Shown here piece by piece: positions 24,092 to 32,146 of a stretch of 38,151 nt of DNA. Origin of the DNA: CAZOEL01 sp964578835 (GTDB taxonomy: Bacteria > Desulfobacterota > Syntrophobacteria > Syntrophobacterales > Syntrophobacteraceae); NCBI GenBank assembly GCA_964578835.1, contig CAZOEL010000070.1, positions 1-38,151 on the forward strand, read 5' to 3'. The position numbers were made by a program, and so were the translations under genes. Each line of letters opens with the position of its first letter. Position 1 is the first letter of the stretch. The notes below the pieces were generated by a model, which did not search any database, was not told the origin of the DNA, and was given only the letters and a program-made list of their open reading frames with translations.

Positions 24092-25162
24092 TTATTCGTC
24101 AGCCCAGGAAGCTCGGATCGTCGAGCCGCCTCCCGGGATGGATTGGACCTCAAAGCGGCCACCCGCCAGCTCTACCCTTTCTTTCATGCTGACCAGGCCC
24201 AATCCGTACGAGCCGCCTTTTTCCGAAGGGATATCGCTTATGCTGAAGCCCCGGCCGTTGTCTCCCACCATCAATTCTATAAGATTGCCGTTCTTCACAA
24301 GAGAAACGTCTACAGTGTCTGCTTCGCTATGCTGAGCGATGTTGTTCATGGCGTCTTGCATTACCCTGTAGATTACGACTCTCAATCGCTCGGGCACGTC
24401 TTCTTCCTCAACGCTGATATGCTTCTGGATGCGCATGCGGGGGTGAATCTCGCTGAACTCCCGGCAGTGCCATCCAATGGTGGCCACGATGCCCAGGTCG
24501 TCCAGAAGCGTGGGACGCAGGTATGTGTAAATTCTACGGACTTCTTCAATGGCGTGCTGGATCGTTGGAATCAGAGCCTCAAGCGGCTCTGGGGAGGCTA
24601 CCCCCCGCTTCAGCAACCCGATAGTATGCTCCACGCCATATTTGACCGCCGTTAGGATCTGGCCCAAATCGTCATGCAGCTCCGCGGCAATGCGCTTCCT
24701 CTCTTTTTCCTGAACCTTCAGCAATTGAGAAGAAAGATATTTGAGCTGTCTTTGCGACTTTTGCAGCGCCTCCTGAGACCGTTTTCTTTCAATGGAATAG
24801 CGAATGGAACGTTCGAGAAGATGGGCGCTCAACTCGCTCTTGAGCAGGTAATCAGCCGCCCCGGCTTTCATCGCCTCCACATCGAGATCATAATCGCTCC
24901 TGCCCGTAAGAAATATCACCGGCGCTTCAAGCCCCATGCGAGTCAGTTCGATAAAAAGCTCCATTCCATTCCGGTCCCCAAGGCGATAGTCCAGCAGGAA
25001 AACATCGAAATGAGCTTTATTGGCGGCTTCTATGGCTTTGTCATAACTCGAAGCCCACTCCAGATGATATCGCCCGGAAGCCTCTTCCGAGAGCAGATCC
25101 TTGATCAGGATATGATCTTCTTCGTCATCCTCTACAAGGAGCACTTTTAGATGATCGGTCAT
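24092..25162 (-). CDS. Receiver-histidine kinase hybrid (HisKA_3/NarX type)
   Basis: This is a 356-residue cytoplasmic signalling protein. The N-terminal receiver (about 5-120) has acidic E-D-D-E-E and the phospho-acceptor D58 in L-L-D-Y-R-L-G. After a coiled-coil linker (about 125-155) comes a HisKA_3 dimerisation domain with H163 in E-L-H-D-D-L-G-Q, the NarX/DegS-type H-box. A HATPase_c domain follows, with N-N-I-A-Q-H-S-E-A (N box), D-N-G-R-G-F (G1) and G-L-G-L-V-S-M-K-E-R (G2). It has no membrane segment, so the input comes by phosphorylation of the receiver. Such proteins normally drive a LuxR/NarL-type regulator, which is not in the window. Confidence 0.9.
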   Translation of the reverse strand: MTDHLKVLLVEDDEEDHILIKDLLSEEASGRYHLEWASSYDKAIEAANKAHFDVFLLDYRLGDRNGMELFIELTRMGLEAPVIFLTGRSDYDLDVEAMKAGAADYLLKSELSAHLLERSIRYSIERKRSQEALQKSQRQLKYLSSQLLKVQEKERKRIAAELHDDLGQILTAVKYGVEHTIGLLKRGVASPEPLEALIPTIQHAIEEVRRIYTYLRPTLLDDLGIVATIGWHCREFSEIHPRMRIQKHISVEEEDVPERLRVVIYRVMQDAMNNIAQHSEADTVDVSLVKNGNLIELMVGDNGRGFSISDIPSEKGGSYGLGLVSMKERVELAGGRFEVQSIPGGGSTIRASWADE

Positions 25163-25466
25163 ATCAACCGCTTTCCTTGCATGGCGTTTGCGCTCCGCCA
25201 GAGCGGCAATCGCTGGGGCTATTCTTTGACCCGATCTGCATCCCGACAGGACTTGTAGATCGAGGCTTTATTTGCTGAATCATGCACCATAAAGAGTTTC
25301 TTTTCTTTATGCAACCTTTTGAACAAAAACCGAAAGAGGAGACAACCGGATTCCCGCCAGAGCCGTCTCATAAGTTAATGTCTGAGAGTATCTATCAAAA
25401 GGTTTGTGAATCTATAAATTTATTGTGGTGTGTACGGCCCTGGGCGGAAGCTCGGAAAACACCTTC

Positions 25467-25576
25467 TTTCTGAACCACGAAACACACGAAAAGCACGAAA
25501 AAATGCGAACAAAGTGAAAGGCGCCCTTTCGGATTAATGAAATTTCGTGCTTTTCGTGTGTTTCGTGGTTCAGAAA
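25467..25576. repeat. Perfect 34-bp inverted repeat, extragenic
   Basis: The arm at 25467-25500 is perfectly complementary to 25543-25576, with a 42-base spacer. The arm holds three spaced CACGAAA/CACACGAA blocks (CCACGAAACACACGAAAAGCACGAAA pattern), i.e. an internal repeat of about 9-10 bases. No open frame lies inside, and it is not an insertion sequence. Similar CACGAAA-rich palindromes are common extragenic elements in environmental genomes (general knowledge, not checked here). Confidence 0.85.
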
Positions 25577-25604
25577 AGAGCTTTGTTAAAGACACTGTAG
25601 TGGA

Positions 25605-25645
25605 TAAAGAGCAGGAGAGCGGTGGGAGCGCTCTCCTGCTCTTTA
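25605..25645. terminator. 17-bp hairpin after the zinc-ribbon gene
   Basis: This is a perfect 17-bp stem (25605-25621 with 25629-25645) with a 7-base loop, starting 8 bases after the stop of the small - strand gene. The T tract is poor, so it is a probable rather than certain terminator. Confidence 0.6.
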
Positions 25646-25653
25646 GTCCCTTG

Positions 25654-25812
25654 TTATCTCAGATCGCTGCAAGGGACGCACGAGCCTCGTTCATCAACGC
25701 AATCATGGCACTGTAGCTGCTCGCACGCCTGGCAGGCCTCGACGGCTCGGGATTCATCGAAGTTCGAACCGCATGTAGTGCATCGGAAGCACTTTCCTCT
25801 TAAATCGTTCAT
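25654..25812 (-). CDS. Small zinc-ribbon protein (52 residues)
   Basis: This short protein has nine cysteines: C8, C11, C14, C27, C30, C35, C38, C45 and C48, mostly as C-x2-C pairs, enough for two zinc sites. The segment C-T-T-C-G-S-N-F-D-E looks like a zinc-ribbon knuckle. It is not a recognised named family; a metal-dependent structural or nucleic-acid/protein-binding role is likely. ATG 25812 has AAAGGGGAA upstream, which fixes the start; the open frame upstream is longer but unsupported. A hairpin follows the stop. Neighbours are signalling genes, so no function can be assigned. Confidence 0.7.
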   Translation of the reverse strand: MNDLRGKCFRCTTCGSNFDESRAVEACQACEQLQCHDCVDERGSCVPCSDLR

Positions 25813-26253
25813 ATCATTCCCCTTTGTAAGCCAGCCAACCACAGGGCGAAATGCTCGCCGCGAAGGCGGCTTGAAAGAAAAGCTTTGTTCAGTCATTATA
25901 GTCAACAAGATAAGGATCTCCCGGTCCAAAGAAGAGGGGGCTCTCAGGCTTCAGTCGGATTTATTATAAAATGCCGGGGAGCTGTGAAGCGGGTTGAGGA
26001 AAACCTGATTATATCCAAACTGTTGCTCTTTGTTCGTTAACGAGAGGCTATTGTTGCAAAAGAGCAAAGCTCGGGTTATGTGAATCGATTGAAGAAGGTA
26101 AACAAAAGACCGTTTGATTTTATTTCCCGCGCGCTCCGGCGTTGGCGGGAAGATCAGTGGATCATGCATGGTAGAGAGCTTTATTTCCCGCGCGCTCCGG
26201 CGTTGGCGTGTGCGTCGGCTTTTGATGCGCGGTTTGGAGGACGTGAAAATATC
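25813..26253. other. Intergenic region with a 29-bp direct repeat
   Basis: About 440 bases between the zinc-ribbon gene (-) and a response regulator gene (+). No gene was recognised. It holds the direct repeat described separately and should hold promoters for both genes. Confidence 0.45.
26119..26208 (+). repeat. 29-bp direct repeat, two copies 61 bases apart
   Basis: TTTATTTCCCGCGCGCTCCG (extended to 29 bases) occurs at 26119-26147 and again, identical, at 26180-26208. Just upstream of a response regulator start, this could be a binding site for a regulator or a recent local duplication. Confidence 0.85.
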
Positions 26254-27066
26254 ATGGTAAAAGAGTGGAAGGTGCTCCTCATAGATGATGACCCCTCAAT
26301 TCTAAAGGTCACGGCCCTCGCATTGAAAAATAGCGGCTACACCGTGATTACGGCTCCCGATGGGGAAACGGGGCTCGATCTGTGCCGCTCCGAGCATCCG
26401 CACATCATCATCACCGATATCGGCCTGCCCGGCATGGATGGACTGGAGGTCTTGAAGAGAATCAAGGAGATGGACGCCGACAGGGAAGTAATTGTCAGCA
26501 CTGCCTTTACGGAGGTCGATCTCGCCATAAAAGCCATGCAGCTGGATGCATCCGGCTTCGTCACCAAGCCGGTCAACTTCGATTCTCTCGCCACCGCCGT
26601 GCAGAGGGCCAAAGAGCGTTATGTCCAGCGCATGCAGACAATCGATTACACATCTCTAATGGAGGAGAAATGGATCGAAACGGCGGACAAGCTTGGCCGA
26701 ACGTTTCTATTTCAAAAGATGCTCATAGAAGCCTCCATGGATGGAATAGCCGGGTGCAACAAAAGAGGGAAGATAATCATCTACAATCCAAGCCTGGAAA
26801 GAATGCTTGGCTATTCCAAGGAGGCGGTTATCGGGCATATGTCCCTGCTGGATCTCTTCGCCCAGGAAGAGGTGGGGAAATTTCAGGACGATCTCTACTC
26901 CGAGCAGCCGACGGGCGGGCGCGCGCTCTTTCGCTACAAGTCGCGACTCACTCGTTGCGACGGGGTTAATATCCCGGTGATGCTTTCCGCATCGGTTCTT
27001 TTCCAGGGAGAAGAGCAGATCGGCATCGTTGCTTTCTTCCGTCAGCTGGACGAGACTGTTGAATAG
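26254..27066 (+). CDS. Response regulator with C-terminal PAS domain
   Basis: This is a 270-residue cytoplasmic protein. The receiver (about 5-125) has D-D-D at 11-13, the phospho-acceptor D55 in I-I-T-D-I-G-L-P-G and a T-K-P-V-N lysine. The second half (about 145-265) is a PAS domain (A-S-M-D-G-I-A-G-C-N-K-R-G-K-I, N-P-S-L-E-R-M-L-G-Y-S-K-E). No DNA-binding or enzymatic output domain is present, so it is a relay or sensor. ATG 26254 is the chosen start; GGAGG lies 13 bases upstream, rather far. An open frame from 26080 would add 58 non-homologous residues. It is the first of three adjacent signalling genes. Confidence 0.85.
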   Translation: MVKEWKVLLIDDDPSILKVTALALKNSGYTVITAPDGETGLDLCRSEHPHIIITDIGLPGMDGLEVLKRIKEMDADREVIVSTAFTEVDLAIKAMQLDASGFVTKPVNFDSLATAVQRAKERYVQRMQTIDYTSLMEEKWIETADKLGRTFLFQKMLIEASMDGIAGCNKRGKIIIYNPSLERMLGYSKEAVIGHMSLLDLFAQEEVGKFQDDLYSEQPTGGRALFRYKSRLTRCDGVNIPVMLSASVLFQGEEQIGIVAFFRQLDETVE

Positions 27067-27151
27067 GATGAGCCAATAGCCTTCTTCGCATGATATAGTG
27101 ACTCATCCGTAGCTAAGAGAGATTGTGGGATTACGCAACAGGAGTGTGGCG

Positions 27152-28291
27152 ATGACTCTGGCTATTGCCGGCGGGGGACCATCCGATCCGGAAAATAATC
27201 AATTCGACGAAGACTATCGCTCGATCTTCAATAACTTACCCAACCCGGTCTTCATCCTGGATAGAAAAAACCTGATGATCCTGGAATGCAATCTCAGCGT
27301 CAAAGACATCTACGGGTACGCGAAGGAAGAAATCCTCAATACCTCCTTTTTGAATTTTTTCGAAGAAGGAGAGCATCAGAACTACGCGCTCGAGCTGAGG
27401 AGCTCCGACACGCTCAATCATGTCAAGCAGATTACCAAAGACGGCAGGGGCATTTTCGCCAACATCCTCGTTTCCCCGTATGTCTTCATGGGACGTCCCG
27501 CCCTTCTCGTGACTTCCAACGATATGATCAGGGTCCTCGTGGTGAAGCAGCAGTTGATCCAGACCAGCAAAATGGCGACTCTTGGCGAGATGACCACGGG
27601 AATCGCCCATGAGCTGAATCAGCCCCTTTCGGTCATTAAGACGGCCAGCAGCTTTCTTTTGAACAGGGTCGAAAAAGGCGAAAAGATTCGAGAGGACATC
27701 ATGAAGGCGATGATAGAGGAGATAGACAGCCATGTGGACCGGGCCGGCGCCATCATAACCCACCTGCGAGAATTCGGAAGAAAGTCCGAGGCAAAGAAGG
27801 AAGCCGTTCAGGTCAACACGCCGCTGCTGAGATCGCTGGCAATCTTCAGACAGCAGCTTAAATTGAAGGATATCGAAGTTATTGAAGAAATCGAAGAATA
27901 CCTTCCTGCCGTCATAGCCGACAGCAACCGCCTCGAGCAAGTCTTCATAAATCTTCTCATAAACGCCAGGGACGCCATTGAAGAGAAGCGGGAGAAGCTT
28001 GGGAAAGTCCAGCTCCCGCAGAAGATTATAATCAGGAGTAGCCTTCGGGACGGAATCATTGCCGTGAGGATCGAAGATACCGGCGTCGGCATTCCAAAGA
28101 ATCTGCTCGATAGGATCTTCAAGCCCTTTTTTACAACGAAGGCTGCGGATAGAGGCACTGGTTTGGGGCTTTCCATCAGCTATGGCATCGTGCAGGATTA
28201 TGGCGGATCCATTCGGGTAGAAACGGAAGAGGAGAAAGGATCGGCTTTTATTGTTCAATTTCCAGCTCAGGTGAACGTTAATGGCGGATAA
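27152..28291 (+). CDS. PAS sensor histidine kinase
   Basis: This is a 379-residue soluble kinase. The PAS domain (about 20-125) has I-F-N-N-L-P-N-P-V-F-I-L-D and I-Y-G-Y-A-K-E-E-I. It is followed by HisKA with H153 in G-I-A-H-E-L-N-Q-P-L-S and a HATPase_c domain with N-L-L-I-N-A-R-D-A (N box), D-T-G-V-G-I (G1), F-K-P-F-F-T-T-K (F box) and G-T-G-L-G-L-S-I-S (G2). No membrane helix was seen. ATG 27152 is chosen because AGGAG is seven bases ahead; a GTG at 27125 is possible. The stop overlaps the start of the next gene by 11 bases, so they are translationally coupled. Confidence 0.92.
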   Translation: MTLAIAGGGPSDPENNQFDEDYRSIFNNLPNPVFILDRKNLMILECNLSVKDIYGYAKEEILNTSFLNFFEEGEHQNYALELRSSDTLNHVKQITKDGRGIFANILVSPYVFMGRPALLVTSNDMIRVLVVKQQLIQTSKMATLGEMTTGIAHELNQPLSVIKTASSFLLNRVEKGEKIREDIMKAMIEEIDSHVDRAGAIITHLREFGRKSEAKKEAVQVNTPLLRSLAIFRQQLKLKDIEVIEEIEEYLPAVIADSNRLEQVFINLLINARDAIEEKREKLGKVQLPQKIIIRSSLRDGIIAVRIEDTGVGIPKNLLDRIFKPFFTTKAADRGTGLGLSISYGIVQDYGGSIRVETEEEKGSAFIVQFPAQVNVNGG

Positions 28292-29462
28292 AGTGCTGAT
28301 TGTGGATGACGAAGAGGGAATCAGGCGCGTGCTGAGGATTTCTTTGAGCGAGGCGGGGTATTACGTGCTGACGGCGGGCAATGGCGCCGCGGCCCTGCAG
28401 CTCTTGAGAGAGGAAAATCCCTCTATTGTTCTGGCGGATATCAAGATGCCCGGTATGGGGGGCATTGAGCTGCTCCAGATGATCAAAGAGGAAAGCCCCG
28501 ATACCGAAGTCATCATGATGACCGGTCACGCCGACCTTGAGCTCGCCGTCCAGAGCCTTCAGTTTGAGGCTAGCGACTTCATTACGAAGCCCGTCAATTA
28601 CAATGCTCTCGAAGTGGCTCTGAAGCGCGTTCAGGAAAAGATCTGGATGCGCTCTCAGATTCGCAAATACACCACCGACCTCGAGAAGCTGGTCTCAGAG
28701 AAGACCCGGCAGCTCATCGAGGCCGAGAGGCTTGCCGCCATTGGGCAAACGGTGGCCGTTTTGGCCCACGCGGTGAAAAACATCATCAGCGGACTGCAGG
28801 GGGGGATGTTTGTCGTCGAGAAGGGACTAGAGCTGAGCAACAAGAAGTATCTTCACCAGGGCTGGGAAATGGTGAAGGGCAATGTGGACAAGGTGAAAAA
28901 CCTGGCCATGGATTTGCTGAGCTATTCCAAGACGAGAGACCCGGACTATGATTTTTGCGATCCGAATATCCCCGCCCGGGAAGTCTATCATTTGATGCTG
29001 TTGCGAGCGAAAGAGCACGATGTGGACCTGAAGCTGGATCTGACTGACAAGATCCCCAACGCCTATCTCGACCCCGAGGGCATCTATACTTGCCTTCTTA
29101 ACCTCGTAACCAACGCCGTAGATGCATGCGCGCTCAATGCAAGACGGCGGAAGCCTCGGGGGGAGGTCCTCATCCGGTCGCAAAAAACCGATGGCTGGGC
29201 CGTCGAGTATCAGGTGGTCGACAATGGCTGCGGCCTCGATGAGGAGCAAAAGGAAAAAGTTTTCCACTCCTTTTTCAGCACCAAAGGATCGAAAGGAACG
29301 GGTCTCGGGTTGATGATCACGGAAAAAATCGTGCGCGAGCACGGGGGAGTCATCCATCTTCGATCCGCGCCGGGAGAAGGCGCCCGGTTCACGATCCGGC
29401 TTCCCGAAAAGGAGATTCAGGTGGATCGATTTCGCTCGAAAAAAGACGAAGATGATGAATAG
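28281..29462 (+). CDS. Receiver-histidine kinase hybrid
   Basis: This is a 393-residue cytoplasmic protein. The N-terminal receiver has D-D-E at 9-11, D53 in V-L-A-D-I-K-M-P-G and the lysine in I-T-K-P-V-N. A coiled-coil linker (about 120-150) leads to a dimerisation helix with H163 in L-A-H-A-V-K-N, then a HATPase_c domain with N-L-V-T-N-A-V-D-A (N box), D-N-G-C-G-L (G1), F-F-S-T-K (F box) and G-T-G-L-G-L-M-I-T (G2). It overlaps the upstream kinase gene. Phosphate could pass from the upstream kinase or this one onto a receiver and out to an unlinked regulator; no output gene is present. Confidence 0.9.
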   Translation: MADKVLIVDDEEGIRRVLRISLSEAGYYVLTAGNGAAALQLLREENPSIVLADIKMPGMGGIELLQMIKEESPDTEVIMMTGHADLELAVQSLQFEASDFITKPVNYNALEVALKRVQEKIWMRSQIRKYTTDLEKLVSEKTRQLIEAERLAAIGQTVAVLAHAVKNIISGLQGGMFVVEKGLELSNKKYLHQGWEMVKGNVDKVKNLAMDLLSYSKTRDPDYDFCDPNIPAREVYHLMLLRAKEHDVDLKLDLTDKIPNAYLDPEGIYTCLLNLVTNAVDACALNARRRKPRGEVLIRSQKTDGWAVEYQVVDNGCGLDEEQKEKVFHSFFSTKGSKGTGLGLMITEKIVREHGGVIHLRSAPGEGARFTIRLPEKEIQVDRFRSKKDEDDE

Positions 29463-29500
29463 CAGCCGCAACGGCTTATAGGTCTATAATCTCCGACCGT

Positions 29501-31678
29501 TCAGAAAATTGCGGGAATGCTTGCAATCGGCTCCCTCGGGGCGGCTTCTCCCATGTCGACTTTGTGGGTAACGCCGTCTTCCAAAGGGATGAAAACGGTC
29601 ATGGGCGAGTCGATTACGGGCCATCTGCCTTTGATCGCATTGGCGGGCTCGTCTCCGACAAACGCCAGATAGCTGTATTTGTGATAATGCGGCAGCTTCT
29701 GCCCCAGACCTGGAATCGCACTGGCGGGATCGCAGGAAATCCAGGTCATGGAAGCCTCTCTGTTGTGTGGGTTCCTTGCCGTGATAACGAAGGAATGGTT
29801 TTTATGACTGACATCGTTCTGGCGGATTCGAATCCGGGTCGGACTTATGCTGGAGCTGTAATCCGATAGAGCGTACGCCATTTGGTCAAGGAAGCGATTT
29901 TCCCTTCCCAGAAGAGTAACCGCGCAGTCCTGAGGAAGATTTTTTACTTCGCAGTCAAGTCTTATCTGCACTTCATCCGGGCCGGAGCGCGCCAGGGCGT
30001 CTGAAAGGCTTCTATATCCCTGAAGGATCTCCCTCTCGGCGACGGCGGGAAGCACTATGAGCATCTTCTTCGCTCCAAACGCCTGAGTCAAAGCGGGAGG
30101 AGTCTCTTCCCTGTCCAGTTTTCTAAAAAGATCGAATTCCGGGTCCACATCAAGCCTCAGGGGCCTTGCCGGAAGATGCAGCTCGAGCTCGAAGCGCCTC
30201 TCCTTCATTTCAACCACGGTCTGGAAGGCTTCTTTCTTGTCCTTCAAAGTGACGGCGAGAGGGATGCGCAATAGAAACGCGTCTTCAGGCTGAACCTGTT
30301 CCAGGAGAGCCTTCAAAAGGTATCCCTCGCCCTCCGCTGCAGTCGTCACTTCGCTCAGCTTGAGCTGCGGAGCCCCGGGCTTCTTTGTCCACTGATCGAA
30401 AACCCTGCCGAGATCTTTGCCCGAAGCGCTCTCAAAGCTCTTCTGGAGCTCGTCAAAGGATGCAAAAGCAAATTTATTCTTTTCGTAGAAGTCCCGGAGC
30501 CCGCGCGTGAAGATCTCGTTGCCCAACTCGAGACGAAGCATGTGAAAGAACATGAGGGATTTGCCATACCCAATGGCCTCGGAAGAGCTGCTGTGGCGGG
30601 AACGGAAGGCAACGAGCGGGAAATCTTTTTCATCCCGCACGTAGTCGGCGTATTTCTGGAGCGTCGAGAACCGATACTCCGCTGCATCGCCTTTCTGCTC
30701 TCTCATGAGATGATCGGCGAGGTACGCAGTGAGGCCTTCCGACCAGTTCCCTTTTTCATATTCCGGAAAAACGGAGTTTCCCCACCAGTTATGTAGAATT
30801 TCATGAGGATAGGAGGTATTGATGATAAAGGGCAGCCGGATGACTTTGGGGCCGAGCAGAGTGAAGGAGGGCATCCCGAAACCGGTTTCCCAAAAATTTT
30901 CGACCAGCGCGAATTTGGTGTATGGATAGGGACCGATGAGCTTTTCATACATGGTGATATAGCCAATAGTAGCGGCAAGATACTTGGCCGAAAGCTTCTC
31001 GTCCGGAGAACGCAGAAAAGCCATGGCTTCGATTCCGCCCTCCTTGCGGATATACTCCGAAAAAGGCGCCGCAATGAGATATATCTCCGGCTGAGGCTCG
31101 GAAGACACCCAACGCGCTACGGGAGCTTTACCCGCTTCTTCGCGAAAGACTCTTGCTCCCTGGCTGACCGAGCTCCATCCGGCGGGGAGCTTCGCCTCCA
31201 GGCAGAATGTCGCCATTTCCGCATCCAGTTTGGGATACCAGTGGGAGCTCCCGGAAAGAAAGACTCCTTCGCTCGAGATCAAGCCCGGCGTGCTCGTGAT
31301 CCCGCGCGCCGGCGCATCTCCGTTTTGCTCGATCGGATAGCGGATGACTCCACCGTATTCAACGATGAAGCTCCTGAGGGCCTCAGGAAGAGTAACGCGA
31401 AAGAGCTCCAGAGGAACAGGCCCTGGGAGCTCGCTCTCTTTTGCAATACTCACGTCGAACGTGGGAGATGAAGGATTGAAGCGAGCGTGCAGCAAAAGCC
31501 GGAATTCTCTCGGATGTCCTTCGGGAAGAGTGATAGCGTCGATAACGTCGAGCCTTTGTTCTTCCGGATGGATGGCGATGTCCAGGTCATGATGGACGAT
31601 ATCCCGCGCGTTGGAAGGCGGCGCCAAAAGCGCCACGGCGAGAACGAGGCTGAGTAGGGCAATGAGATTTTTCATCAT
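29501..31678 (-). CDS. Exported M1-like metallopeptidase
   Basis: This 725-residue secreted or periplasmic protein has a signal peptide (about 1-24, P-S-N-A). The central gluzincin domain has the zinc site H-E-I-L-H at 292-296 with W-W-G-N following and the third ligand E314 in N-W-S-E-G-L-T-A-Y-L, both intact. The peptide-binding motif G-x-M-E-N of classical M1 aminopeptidases is replaced by G-F-G-M-P-S-F-T, so it may not act as a plain aminopeptidase. A C-terminal helical region of about 300 residues follows. It is convergent with the signalling operon and probably monocistronic. The substrate is unknown. Confidence 0.88.
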   Translation of the reverse strand: MMKNLIALLSLVLAVALLAPPSNARDIVHHDLDIAIHPEEQRLDVIDAITLPEGHPREFRLLLHARFNPSSPTFDVSIAKESELPGPVPLELFRVTLPEALRSFIVEYGGVIRYPIEQNGDAPARGITSTPGLISSEGVFLSGSSHWYPKLDAEMATFCLEAKLPAGWSSVSQGARVFREEAGKAPVARWVSSEPQPEIYLIAAPFSEYIRKEGGIEAMAFLRSPDEKLSAKYLAATIGYITMYEKLIGPYPYTKFALVENFWETGFGMPSFTLLGPKVIRLPFIINTSYPHEILHNWWGNSVFPEYEKGNWSEGLTAYLADHLMREQKGDAAEYRFSTLQKYADYVRDEKDFPLVAFRSRHSSSSEAIGYGKSLMFFHMLRLELGNEIFTRGLRDFYEKNKFAFASFDELQKSFESASGKDLGRVFDQWTKKPGAPQLKLSEVTTAAEGEGYLLKALLEQVQPEDAFLLRIPLAVTLKDKKEAFQTVVEMKERRFELELHLPARPLRLDVDPEFDLFRKLDREETPPALTQAFGAKKMLIVLPAVAEREILQGYRSLSDALARSGPDEVQIRLDCEVKNLPQDCAVTLLGRENRFLDQMAYALSDYSSSISPTRIRIRQNDVSHKNHSFVITARNPHNREASMTWISCDPASAIPGLGQKLPHYHKYSYLAFVGDEPANAIKGRWPVIDSPMTVFIPLEDGVTHKVDMGEAAPREPIASIPAIF

Positions 31679-32146
31679 AGGGCTTCTCGAGGCGGTTATA
31701 TATCAAACGGAAGCTCTCGCTTCTCCATTATGCAAAAGTCGGCCGTCCTGAATTCCTTTTTCCACTTTTTCCCGCGATTCATCAAGTATTTTCCTGAAAG
31801 TGAAGCCGCATTTGATTTTTCTTAGTCGGTACAGTGCTTTTGAATTATAGTATTCATTCTTACGGTTTCGGGTCGCGTAGATGAATAGCGCTAAGCACCT
31901 GAGCAGTAGTTTTTTTTGATACTTCCATATTGTGTCCGCTCATGCTGAGCTTGTCGAAGCATGAACAGCTCATTCGCCCTTCGACAAGCTCAGGGTGAGC
32001 GGTTTGTTTGTTAAGAAACTTCTGTTCGGGTGCTTGTATAATCCCGGCTGGTTTTGGTTCTGGGTTTCGGCTCTGCATCCCGTTTCATCTTTTTAATCAA
32101 ATCGAAGCGCGGCTACTGTCGCTACGCATCAACCACATGACGAGGT
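31679..32146. other. Intergenic region with an extragenic palindrome
   Basis: About 470 bases between divergent peptidase and GalT-like genes. It carries a palindrome at 31936-32002 and otherwise no supported gene. Confidence 0.5.
31936..32002. repeat. Extragenic palindrome of the CTTCGACAAGCTCAG type
   Basis: The arms CCGCTCA..CTGAGCTTGTCGAAG (31936-31959) and CTTCGACAAGCTCAGGGTGAGCGG (31979-32002) pair almost fully over a 19-base spacer. This element type is widespread in many bacterial genomes. Confidence 0.75.

Larger units (their letters stand above)
25163..25653. other. Intergenic region with a 34-bp inverted repeat and a hairpin
   Basis: About 490 bases without a gene, apart from the inverted repeat at 25467-25576 and the hairpin at 25605-25645. 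The bases nearest 25163 should hold the promoter of the hybrid kinase. Confidence 0.5.

Noticed and set aside
25467..25576. Insertion sequence or CRISPR array
   Set aside because: There is a single inverted pair with a short spacer, no transposase, no target duplication seen and no regularly repeated units with spacers.
30803..31471. A 222-codon open frame on +
   Set aside because: It is antisense to the metallopeptidase and has no recognisable domain.
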